A stretch of DNA of 62,395 nucleotides from Limnohabitans sp. Rim8 (lineage in GTDB: Bacteria; Pseudomonadota; Gammaproteobacteria; Burkholderiales; Burkholderiaceae_C). The stretch lies in contig NZ_CAMDLM010000025.1 of assembly GCF_945901735.1 (NCBI RefSeq), positions 1 to 62,395 on the forward strand, given 5' to 3'. Under the pieces are notes generated by a model. It was not told where the DNA came from. It did no database searches and saw nothing but the letters and a program-made list of their open reading frames with translations. Shown in pieces: positions 52,503-60,053 of the stretch (position 1 is the stretch's first letter; each line of letters starts with the position of its first letter). The translations under genes were made by a program, and so were the position numbers.

Positions 52503-53206
52503 CAGGCAGCGCGGCGCAACATCATTTCTTTGATTTTGCCGATGGCCTTGGTGGGGTTCAGACCCTTGGGGCAGACATCGACGCAGTTCATGATGGTGTG
52601 GCAGCGGAACAAGCGGTAAGGGTCTTCCAAGTTGTCCAGGCGCTCGGCGGTGGCTTCGTCGCGGCTGTCGGCAATGAAGCGGTAGGCTTGGAGCAAACCG
52701 GCGGGGCCCACGAACTTGTCGGGGTTCCACCAGAAGCTGGGGCAGGCGGTTGAGCAGCTGGCGCACAAGATGCACTCGTACAAGCCGTTCAGCTCGTCAC
52801 GCTCTTCCGGGCTTTGCAGGCGCTCGGTCTCAGGCGGAATGGTGCTGTTAATCAGGTAGGGCTTGATCGAGTGGTACTGCTTGAAAAACTGCGTCATGTC
52901 CACGATCACATCGCGGATCACGGGCAAGCCGGGCAGGGGTTTCAAAACGATGGTGCCGGGCAGGGTGTTCATGTTGGTGAGACACGCCAAACCGTTTTTG
53001 CCGTTGATGTTCATCGCGTCTGAGCCGCACACGCCTTCGCGGCAAGAGCGGCGGAACGAAATGCTGGGGTCCACGGCCTTGAGTTTCATTAGGGCGTCGA
53101 GCAGCATGCGCTCGTTGCCGTCCAGTTCCACCTGGATGGTTTGCATGTAAGGCTTGGCGTCCTTGTCAGGGTCGTAGCGGTAAATCTGGAAAGTGCGTAG
53201 GGTCAT
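52502..53206 (-). CDS. sdhB: Succinate dehydrogenase iron-sulfur subunit
   Basis: A 234-residue electron-transfer subunit of complex II. Cysteines of the 2Fe-2S cluster lie in SCREGVCGSDAMNINGKNGLAC (about residues 54-75), the 4Fe-4S in CILCASCSTACPSFWW and the 3Fe-4S in CHTIMNCVDVCPKGLNP. The ATG at 53206 follows AGGAG; the longer frame to 53266 is rejected. It follows sdhA by 63 bases. Confidence 0.97.
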   Translation of the reverse strand: MTLRTFQIYRYDPDKDAKPYMQTIQVELDGNERMLLDALMKLKAVDPSISFRRSCREGVCGSDAMNINGKNGLACLTNMNTLPGTIVLKPLPGLPVIRDVIVDMTQFFKQYHSIKPYLINSTIPPETERLQSPEERDELNGLYECILCASCSTACPSFWWNPDKFVGPAGLLQAYRFIADSRDEATAERLDNLEDPYRLFRCHTIMNCVDVCPKGLNPTKAIGKIKEMMLRRAA

Positions 53207-53269
53207 GGAATAACTCCTGGTGTATTCGAGGGGAGGACCGCCACTTGGGGTGCACGGTCCAGACAATCT

Positions 53270-55075
53270 TCAGAACGTGCGAACCTTGGGTGGCACAGAG
53301 TCCACAGTCAGGGGCTTGAGCTTGACCGGTTTGTAGGTCAGGCTGTTGTCGGCGCTGTGCCACAGGCTGTGTTTCATCCAGTTGGCGTCGTCGCGGCCCA
53401 ATGGCGCCACAGCGTCGTCCACTGGACGCTCGTAGTCGCTCACGGTGTGGGCACCGCGGCATTCGCGGCGGGCAGCGGCAGACACCATGGTGGACTGAGC
53501 GGCTTCGATCAGGTTTTCCACTTCCAGGGCTTCAATACGGGCGGTGTTGAACACTTTGGACGTGTCCTTCAGGCCGATGGCATTGACGCGCTCGCGGATG
53601 GCCGCGATCTTTTGCACGCCTTCGTCCATGGAGGCTTGGGTGCGGAACACGCCAGCGTGTTGCTGCATCGCAGCCCGCATGTCGTTGGCCACGTCTTGGG
53701 CGTATTCGCCGCCACGGCCTTCGAGCTTGTTCAAGCGCTCGAGTGTGCGGTCAGTGGCATCGGCTGGGAGGTCTTTGTGCGACTTGGTTTTGGAGGCAAA
53801 GTCGACAATGTGGTTGCCTGCAGCGCGGCCAAAAACCAGCAAATCAAGCAGCGAGTTGGTGCCCAGGCGGTTGGCGCCGTGCACCGACACGCAAGAGCAT
53901 TCGCCCACCGCATACAAACCGTTGACCACGGCGTTGTGGTCGGTGGCGTTTTGCGTCACCACTTGGCCGTTGATGTTGGTGGGGATGCCACCCATCTGGT
54001 AATGGATGGTGGGCACCACCGGGATTGGCTCTTTGGTGATGTCGACGTTGGCGAAGTTGACGCCGATTTCGTACACCGAGGGCAGGCGCTTGTGGATGGT
54101 CTCCGACCCCAGGTGGTCCAACTTGAGCAGCACGTAGTCCTTGTTGGGACCGCAGCCACGGCCTTCCTTGATCTCCTGGTCCATGCAGCGGGACACGAAG
54201 TCACGCGGGGCCAAGTCTTTTAAGGTGGGCGCATAGCGCTCCATGAAGCGCTCGCCATTGCTGTTGAGCAAGATGGCGCCTTCGCCGCGGCAGCCTTCGG
54301 TCAAGAGCACGCCAGCACCGGCCACGCCGGTGGGATGGAATTGCCAGAACTCCATGTCTTCGAGTGGAATGCCAGCTCGCGCGGCCATGCCCAGACCGTC
54401 ACCGGTATTGATGAAGGCATTGGTCGATGCCGCGTAAATGCGGCCTGCACCACCGGTGGCCATCAGCACGGTCTTGGCGTGCAAGACGTGCAGGTCGCCC
54501 GTTTCCATCTCGAGGGCGGTCACGCCCACCACATCGCCTTGGGCGTCTCGGATCAGGTCCAGCGCCATCCACTCCACAAAGAAGCTGGTTTTGGCGGCGA
54601 CGTTTTGCTGATACAACGTGTGCAGCATGGCGTGACCGGTGCGGTCAGCCGCAGCGCAAGCGCGTTGCACCGGCTTTTCGCCGTAGTTGGCGGTGTGCCC
54701 GCCGAAGGGGCGCTGGTAAATCGTGCCGTCCGGGTTGCGGTCAAACGGCATGCCCATGTGCTCCAAGTCGTACACGACCTTGGGCGCTTCGCGGCACATG
54801 AATTCGATCGCATCCTGGTCGCCAAGCCAGTCGGAGCCCTTGATGGTGTCGTAGAAGTGGTAGTGCCAGTTGTCGTCGGACATGTTGCCCAGCGACGCAC
54901 CGATGCCGCCTTGGGCCGCCACGGTGTGTGAACGGGTGGGGAACACTTTGGACAGGACGGCCACGTTCAGGCCAGCACGGGCCAGCTGCAGCGAGGCACG
55001 CATGCCCGAACCACCGGCGCCGACGATCACAACGTCAAACTTGCGGGTGGTGATTTTGTCTTGGGTATAGCTCAT
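53270..55075 (-). CDS. sdhA: Succinate dehydrogenase flavoprotein subunit
   Basis: A 601-residue catalytic subunit of complex II that oxidises succinate to fumarate. The dinucleotide motif is VVIVGAGGSGMRASLQLA (about residues 14-31), the FAD-linking His lies in SHTVAAQGGIGASLGN, and the catalytic region includes HGANRLGTNSLLDLLVFGRAAG. The start at 55075 (MSYTQDK) is chosen; the frame extends further upstream without homology. It precedes sdhB and follows sdhD by 53 bases. Confidence 0.97.
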   Translation of the reverse strand: MSYTQDKITTRKFDVVIVGAGGSGMRASLQLARAGLNVAVLSKVFPTRSHTVAAQGGIGASLGNMSDDNWHYHFYDTIKGSDWLGDQDAIEFMCREAPKVVYDLEHMGMPFDRNPDGTIYQRPFGGHTANYGEKPVQRACAAADRTGHAMLHTLYQQNVAAKTSFFVEWMALDLIRDAQGDVVGVTALEMETGDLHVLHAKTVLMATGGAGRIYAASTNAFINTGDGLGMAARAGIPLEDMEFWQFHPTGVAGAGVLLTEGCRGEGAILLNSNGERFMERYAPTLKDLAPRDFVSRCMDQEIKEGRGCGPNKDYVLLKLDHLGSETIHKRLPSVYEIGVNFANVDITKEPIPVVPTIHYQMGGIPTNINGQVVTQNATDHNAVVNGLYAVGECSCVSVHGANRLGTNSLLDLLVFGRAAGNHIVDFASKTKSHKDLPADATDRTLERLNKLEGRGGEYAQDVANDMRAAMQQHAGVFRTQASMDEGVQKIAAIRERVNAIGLKDTSKVFNTARIEALEVENLIEAAQSTMVSAAARRECRGAHTVSDYERPVDDAVAPLGRDDANWMKHSLWHSADNSLTYKPVKLKPLTVDSVPPKVRTF

Positions 55076-55128
55076 GGTGTAACTTGGTTGGTGTGGTTTC
55101 AGCGCAATGACAGGCGAGGGCTGCCGGA

Positions 55129-55497
55129 TTACAGGCGCCACAGGGCCTGAACAGCCCAGCCGGCGCAGCCGACCAGCCAGACGAGGGTGAAGACGTGCAA
55201 GGCCAGGCGCAGAGCCAGTGGCTTGACGTAGTCCATCCAGATGTCACGCATGCCCACCCAGACGTGGTAGAGCAAGGCGATGATGACGGAGAAGGTCAGG
55301 ACCTTCATCCACTGAGAGGCAAAAATGCCAGCCCACTCTTCGTAGCCGATGGGGCCTGAGGTGAAGATCACTTGGGCCAGCAAGACCACGGTGAAGAGCG
55401 CCATCAGGACGGCGGTCACACGTTGGGCCAGCCAGTCACGAAAGCCATAGCCAGCACCGGTCACGATGCGTTTGGAGCCGTAATTCACGGACGACAT
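55129..55497 (-). CDS. sdhD: Succinate dehydrogenase membrane anchor subunit D
   Basis: A 122-residue protein with three helices that anchors complex II and carries heme and quinone ligands. HVWVGMRDIWMDYVKP (about residues 78-93) holds the expected heme-ligand His and quinone-site Asp-Tyr. It lies between sdhC (40 bases) and sdhA. Confidence 0.93.
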   Translation of the reverse strand: MSSVNYGSKRIVTGAGYGFRDWLAQRVTAVLMALFTVVLLAQVIFTSGPIGYEEWAGIFASQWMKVLTFSVIIALLYHVWVGMRDIWMDYVKPLALRLALHVFTLVWLVGCAGWAVQALWRL

Positions 55498-55537
55498 AGG
55501 TCAGTTTCCTTGTTGTTTTGAGTGAGGGGCGGAGAAA

Positions 55538-55969
55538 TCAGTACAGGCCAAACAGCTTGGCCCCCAGCACGGCGGTCAAGCCCAGGCTGAGCACCAAAGT
55601 AGCCACGGCAGAAGACTTGCCGAATTCTTTGGTCACGGCGTGGAAAGCGTCCATGTAGATGTGGCGCACGCCAGCGATGAAGTGGTGCAAATAAGCCCAG
55701 ATGAGCGCCAGAGCCAACAGCTTGAAGAACCAGCCTGGCACAAAGCCGATGCCGATGCCAAAAGCGGCTGAGAGCTTGGCATAGGAGATTTCGGAAGTGA
55801 TGGAGTTGTCAAACAACCAGATGAACAGGGGCATCAGCAAGAACATCAGGAAACCGCTGATGCGGTGCAGGATGGAGACGATGCCAGCGGCTGGCAAGCG
55901 GTACGAGGGCAGGTCTTTCAGGGCGTTGATGTTGCGGAATTCAGGCCGCTTGCGGACGAGTTCGGTCAT
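55538..55969 (-). CDS. sdhC: Succinate dehydrogenase cytochrome b556 subunit C
   Basis: A 143-residue three-helix subunit. SILHRISGFLMFLLMP (about residues 32-47) is the SdhC signature with the quinone-site Ser and Arg, and the heme ligand His lies in HHFIAGVRHIYMD. The ATG at 55969 is used; the frame reaches 56041 with no homology. First gene of the sdh operon, and the possible GntR site at 56066 lies just upstream. Confidence 0.95.
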   Translation of the reverse strand: MTELVRKRPEFRNINALKDLPSYRLPAAGIVSILHRISGFLMFLLMPLFIWLFDNSITSEISYAKLSAAFGIGIGFVPGWFFKLLALALIWAYLHHFIAGVRHIYMDAFHAVTKEFGKSSAVATLVLSLGLTAVLGAKLFGLY

Positions 55970-56065
55970 GTGGGTACTTTCTGGGTGTAACGCGTTCGTG
56001 TTGTGGATTACAAGCCGTTGGATTCTATTGCAACGCAGCAAACTGACGTGATCATTTCAGTGACA

Positions 56066-56079
56066 GTCTTCTACAAGAC
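56066..56079 (-). promoter_or_regulatory. Candidate GntR operator upstream of sdhC
   Basis: GTCTT-CTAC-AAGAC is a perfect five-base inverted repeat with a four-base centre, about 100 bases before the sdhC start. It matches the form of TCTT-ATAT-AAGA found between gntR and mdh (56931-56942). It also lies just beyond the gntR stop, so the site may be shared by chance; the match in form is the evidence. Confidence 0.5.
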
Positions 56080-56097
56080 GTTGAAGTCGGCTTTGTG

Positions 56098-56880
56098 TCA
56101 GTTCAAATCGTTGTGGTAATGGTGTTTGTCGGTACGGTAGAGGCCGCGCCGCAGCTCCATCGGGGTGTCTTTGTAGGTGTAGGCAATGCGCTCCACACTG
56201 AGCAAGGGCGTGTTGGGGGGCAGTTGCAGCAATTCCCTTTGGGACTTGTCGGGTAACACGGCCCGGATTTTTTCTTCGGCGCGCACCATGCGGACACCGA
56301 ACTCGGTTTCAAACAGGGCGTACATGGGACCGTGGTACTCGGCCAGGCGCTCGGCCGTCAGGCCCTTGAAGGGCGTGCCGGGCAACCACAGGTCTTCCAA
56401 AATGGTGGGCACATTGGCAAACGAAAGAACTCTTCGCACTTGCAGCACGGTGTCACCAGAACGCAAAGCCAATGCGCGCGCGATATCGGCCGAGGCGCGT
56501 AAGCGTTTGCAGTCGACGATCTCGCGCTGGGCCGGGCCTTCGGTGTTCAGGTCGCCCTGATCGGCCACCAGTTTCAAAAACCGGTACTGCACCTGGTGTT
56601 CGGCGTGGGTGGCCACAAAGGTGCCTTTGCCTTGCTTGCGGATCAGCAGATGCCCGCTGGCCAGCTCATCGATGGCTTTGCGCACGGTGCCTTGGCTGAC
56701 CCGGTAACGCAGGGCCAAGTCCATTTCGCTGGGAATCGATTCGCTGGGTTTCCATTCGCCGGCCTGCAGGCTTTGCAGGATCAAGCTCTTGATCTGCTGG
56801 TACAGCGGACTGAACGCGGCTATAGCGGCCAGGGATTCGGCAGCCGCAGGGGCGTCTGTGGGTGGCAAAGAGGTGTTCAT
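56098..56880 (-). CDS. GntR-family regulator, HutC/UTRA subfamily (TCA-cluster regulator)
   Basis: A 260-residue regulator. The N-terminal winged helix (about residues 28-95) includes ESIPSEMDLALRYRVSQGTVRKAIDELASGHLLIRKQGKGTFV; the UTRA ligand-binding domain follows (about 115-250) with RVLSFANVPTILEDLWLPG and LLSVERIAYTYKD. It is divergent from mdh and upstream of the sdh operon, so a role in TCA-cycle control is likely. Two similar AAGAC-type palindromes lie in both flanking promoters. Confidence 0.93.
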   Translation of the reverse strand: MNTSLPPTDAPAAAESLAAIAAFSPLYQQIKSLILQSLQAGEWKPSESIPSEMDLALRYRVSQGTVRKAIDELASGHLLIRKQGKGTFVATHAEHQVQYRFLKLVADQGDLNTEGPAQREIVDCKRLRASADIARALALRSGDTVLQVRRVLSFANVPTILEDLWLPGTPFKGLTAERLAEYHGPMYALFETEFGVRMVRAEEKIRAVLPDKSQRELLQLPPNTPLLSVERIAYTYKDTPMELRRGLYRTDKHHYHNDLN

Positions 56881-56925
56881 GGGCGAGAGCTTGACCAGCT
56901 GGTCAGTAGGCAGTCAGGTGTCAGA

Positions 56926-56950
56926 TCTTATCTTATATAAGACATAAGAC
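56926..56950. promoter_or_regulatory. Candidate GntR operator in the gntR-mdh divergent region
   Basis: A 12-base perfect palindrome TCTTATATAAGA (56931-56942) is embedded in repeated half-sites: CTTAT at 56927-56931 and ATAAGAC at 56944-56950. The array lies in the 239-base gap between the gntR start (56880) and mdh start (57120), near the gntR side, so it suits autoregulation and control of mdh. Confidence 0.6.
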
Positions 56951-57119
56951 AAATTGACGATTCAGGGTTTTCGCGGCTACACTCACAGGCTGTTTGCTTG
57001 CGCTTTCGGCCTTTTCGATGAGGCTGGGTGCGTGGGTCCGGTTCGCCGGACGGCCTTGCCGACATGGGTGTTGGCGTTGGACCGTCATCCTTGTTTTCAA
57101 CACTTCGGAGTTTTCCACC

Positions 57120-58106
57120 ATGAGCAAAAAGCCCGTCCGCGTTGCCGTCACCGGCGCAGCAGGTCAAATCGGTTACGCATTGTTGTTTCGCATCGCCTCC
57201 GGTGAAATGCTGGGCAAAGACCAGCCTGTCATCCTGGAGTTGCTCGAAGTGCCGGTCGAAGGCCCGCAAAAAGCACTCAAGGGCGTGATGATGGAACTCG
57301 AAGATTGCGCGTTCCCATTGTTGGTGGGCATGCAAGCCCATGGCGACCCCATGACCGCATTCAAAGATGTGGACTACGCATTGCTCGTCGGTTCACGTCC
57401 ACGCGGCCCCGGCATGGAGCGTGCCGAGTTGCTCGCCATCAATGGCGCCATCTTCACAGCGCAGGGCAAGGCCCTGAACGCTGTGGCTTCGCGCGAAGTG
57501 AAAGTGCTGGTCGTGGGCAACCCCGCCAACACCAATGCCTACATCGCCATGAAGGCTGCGCCAGACCTGAAGCCCGGCAACTTCACCGCCATGCTGCGTT
57601 TGGACCACAACCGCGCCCTGTCCCAAATCGCTGCCAAGACCGGCAAAGCCGTGGCCGACATCGAAAAACTGTGCGTCTGGGGCAACCACTCGCCCACCAT
57701 GTATGCCGACTACCGTTTCGCCACCATCCAGGGCGAGTCGGTCAAGACCATGATCAACGACCAAGAATGGAACGCCAACGTGTTTTTGCCCACCGTCGGC
57801 AAGCGCGGCGCAGCCATCATCGAAGCGCGTGGTTTGTCTTCCGCCGCATCGGCCGCCAATGCCGCCATAGACCACATGCGCGACTGGGCCTTGGGCACCC
57901 ACGGCAAGTGGGTCACCATGGGCATTGCGTCGCAAGGCTGGTACGGCATCCCCAAAGATGTCATGTTCGGCTTCCCTGTCACTTGCGAAAACGGCGAGTA
58001 CAAAGTGGTTGAAGGGCTTGAAATCGACGATTTCAGCCAAGGCTGCATTGACAAGACCCTGAAAGAGTTGACCGACGAGCAAGCTGGTGTGGCTCACCTG
58101 ATCTGA
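57120..58106 (+). CDS. mdh: Malate dehydrogenase
   Basis: A 328-residue NAD-dependent malate dehydrogenase that makes oxaloacetate. Motifs are [19 protein letters not shown] (about residues 9-27), [21 protein letters not shown] (substrate-binding Arg) and the catalytic His in [10 protein letters not shown]. The ATG at 57120 follows CGGAG at some distance. It precedes the citE-like gene by 19 bases on the same strand. Confidence 0.97.
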   Translation: MSKKPVRVAVTGAAGQIGYALLFRIASGEMLGKDQPVILELLEVPVEGPQKALKGVMMELEDCAFPLLVGMQAHGDPMTAFKDVDYALLVGSRPRGPGMERAELLAINGAIFTAQGKALNAVASREVKVLVVGNPANTNAYIAMKAAPDLKPGNFTAMLRLDHNRALSQIAAKTGKAVADIEKLCVWGNHSPTMYADYRFATIQGESVKTMINDQEWNANVFLPTVGKRGAAIIEARGLSSAASAANAAIDHMRDWALGTHGKWVTMGIASQGWYGIPKDVMFGFPVTCENGEYKVVEGLEIDDFSQGCIDKTLKELTDEQAGVAHLI

Positions 58107-58125
58107 TTCAGGCAGAGAAGTCCAA

Positions 58126-59145
58126 GTGAGCCATCCTCGCGACGTTCTGTTGGGAGCACAAGCCGCCAGTGTTCAGCTGCCGGTTTGTGACCACTACAGC
58201 GGAGTGGAAGCGAGGATGCGCAAAAGCCTGCAATTGCAGGCGGACATGTTGCAAGAGTTCGGCGCTTGCGTTTTTGATGTCACCCTGGATTGCGAAGACG
58301 GCGCGCCAGTCGGTGGTGAAGCCGAGCATGCCGCGCTGGTGACCGAATTGGCATTGGCCGCGAAAACCGCTTGCGCCAATGCGCGCATTGCGGTGCGGGT
58401 CCACCCGGTGGACCACCCCAGTTTTGAAGCCGACATGAGCCACATCGCGGGCCGGGCCGGTCGCGTTTTGACGCACATCATGGTGCCCAAAGTCGAGAGC
58501 GTGGCCGATGTGGACCGCGTGCAAGCGGCCTTGATCACTGCGGGCGCTGGCCATTTGCCGGTGCATGTGCTGATCGAGTCGCCCGCAGCCGTGCACTGCG
58601 CCTTTGACATCGCCGCCCACCCGCGTGTGCAGTCGATCAGCTTTGGCCTGATGGATTTTGTGTCGGCGCACGGCGGTGCGATTCCCGCCGAGGGCATGGG
58701 CATTCAGGGGCAGTTCACTCACCCGCTGGTGCTGCGCGCCAAGCTCGAGATCGCCAGCGCCTGCCATGCGCACGGCAAAGTGCCCTCGCACTGCGTGGTC
58801 ACCGAATTCAAGAACACCGATGCCATTCGCATGGCCGCCCAAAAAGCCAGCCGTGAGCTGGGTTACACCCGCATGTGGAGCATCCACCCCGACCAGATTC
58901 GCCCCATCCTGGAGGCCATGTCCCCCAGCGAGGCGCAGATCGACCAAGCCAGCCAGATCATTTTGGCGGCGCAAGCGGCCGACTGGGCGCCCATCAGCCA
59001 CGCAGGTCAATTGCACGACCGGGCCAGTTACCGTTTTTTCTGGCAACTGATTGAGCGCGCGCACCAGACCGGCCGCCATTTGCCCGCCCCAATGCAGGCT
59101 TTGTTGGATGTGGCCCCCAAGAGCCTGCAGCGCAGCCTGTCATGA
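58126..59145 (+). CDS. CitE-like (HpcH/HpaI aldolase/citrate lyase family) protein of the TCA cluster
   Basis: A 339-residue barrel protein with a GTG start. DVTLDCEDGAPVGGE (about residues 51-65) is the metal-binding loop with Asp and Glu, HIMVPKVES is the usual strand, and IESPAAVHCAFDIAAHPRVQSISFGLMDF carries the later acidic residue. Relatives cleave malyl-CoA or citramalyl-CoA, but no citrate-lyase alpha or acyl-carrier subunit is nearby, so it is not citrate lyase proper. It sits between mdh and acnB. Confidence 0.88.
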   Translation: MSHPRDVLLGAQAASVQLPVCDHYSGVEARMRKSLQLQADMLQEFGACVFDVTLDCEDGAPVGGEAEHAALVTELALAAKTACANARIAVRVHPVDHPSFEADMSHIAGRAGRVLTHIMVPKVESVADVDRVQAALITAGAGHLPVHVLIESPAAVHCAFDIAAHPRVQSISFGLMDFVSAHGGAIPAEGMGIQGQFTHPLVLRAKLEIASACHAHGKVPSHCVVTEFKNTDAIRMAAQKASRELGYTRMWSIHPDQIRPILEAMSPSEAQIDQASQIILAAQAADWAPISHAGQLHDRASYRFFWQLIERAHQTGRHLPAPMQALLDVAPKSLQRSLS

Positions 59146-59171
59146 TGACCGAATTCTTCAAAGGGATGCCC

Positions 59172-60029
59172 ATGTTCAAGAACCTTGTTGTTCTGGTCGG
59201 TGCGGCGCTGCTGCTGCCTGTCTGGGCACAAAGTCAGGGCCAGTCTGGCGCCAAGGCTCAGGCCCACCGGTCGTCCGCACAGGCCAAAGCCCGCGCTGAT
59301 GCTGATCTCACGGCGCGCCTGCAGGCCAGAGCCATTGCCGAGGCTGCAACCCAGGCGGCCGTTTTGGCCAAAGCTTCAACGTCACCGAGCGTTCAGCTGC
59401 CTGCCGATGCGGCCCCCGTGAATGGCGTGCCCGCCCACGTTTCGGCCCCTCAGCCCACCCAGGCGCAGGCACCTGTGCCTATCCAGGCTTTGCCCGCTTG
59501 GACTGAGCTGCCGCCCAAGGGCAGCGATGCGACTGCTGCACCGACCTTGGCTGCGGTGCCGACCTCGACCACCGCCCCGGCGCTGGCAGCGGTGCCGCCT
59601 CTTTCGCCTGTGGCTGCTGGTTGGGCTGCGACTGCTCCCGTGGCCCAGAGCAAGTCAGATCCAGTGGCGCAAGAATTGGCCATCGCCCAGCAAATTCACC
59701 TGGGCCTCATGCCCTGTGAAATGGGAGCCAGCGTGCGCGTCGAAGCCGATGCGGCGGCGCCGGGTTACTTTCATGTGCAGGGCAAAGGCTTCCGTTACCG
59801 CATGTACCCCGTGCGCACCCACACCGGCGCACTGCGTCTGGAGGACAAAAAAGCCGGTGCCGTATGGCTGCAACTGGCCAACAAGTCCATGCTGATGGAC
59901 CAGAAAAAAGGCCGACGCGTGGCCGACGACTGTGCGCACCCCGAACAAGTGGCCTATGGCCAAGACATGAAAACCAACCCACCCCCCAGCCTGTTTGACA
60001 AAGCCGGCATGGGCAGATCCAACGATTGA
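59172..60029 (+). CDS. Secreted Ala/Pro-rich protein of unknown function
   Basis: A 285-residue protein with a signal peptide (about residues 1-19, LVVLVGAALLLPVWA), a low-complexity Ala/Pro/Val-rich stretch (about 20-160), and a compact C-terminal domain (about 170-285) with two cysteines (LMPCEMG and DDCAHPE) that could form a disulfide. I do not recognise the family. The ATG at 59172 follows AAAGGG; an ATG at 59142 overlapping the citE-like stop is the alternative. It lies between the citE-like gene and acnB, in the same direction. Confidence 0.75.
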   Translation: MFKNLVVLVGAALLLPVWAQSQGQSGAKAQAHRSSAQAKARADADLTARLQARAIAEAATQAAVLAKASTSPSVQLPADAAPVNGVPAHVSAPQPTQAQAPVPIQALPAWTELPPKGSDATAAPTLAAVPTSTTAPALAAVPPLSPVAAGWAATAPVAQSKSDPVAQELAIAQQIHLGLMPCEMGASVRVEADAAAPGYFHVQGKGFRYRMYPVRTHTGALRLEDKKAGAVWLQLANKSMLMDQKKGRRVADDCAHPEQVAYGQDMKTNPPPSLFDKAGMGRSND

Positions 60030-60053
60030 CTTTGACTGACCGGAGAAAAAACC

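Noticed and set aside
58108..59079. 323-codon minus-strand frame opposite the citE-like gene
   Set aside because: Antisense shadow; the plus-strand frame has clear family motifs and gene spacing.
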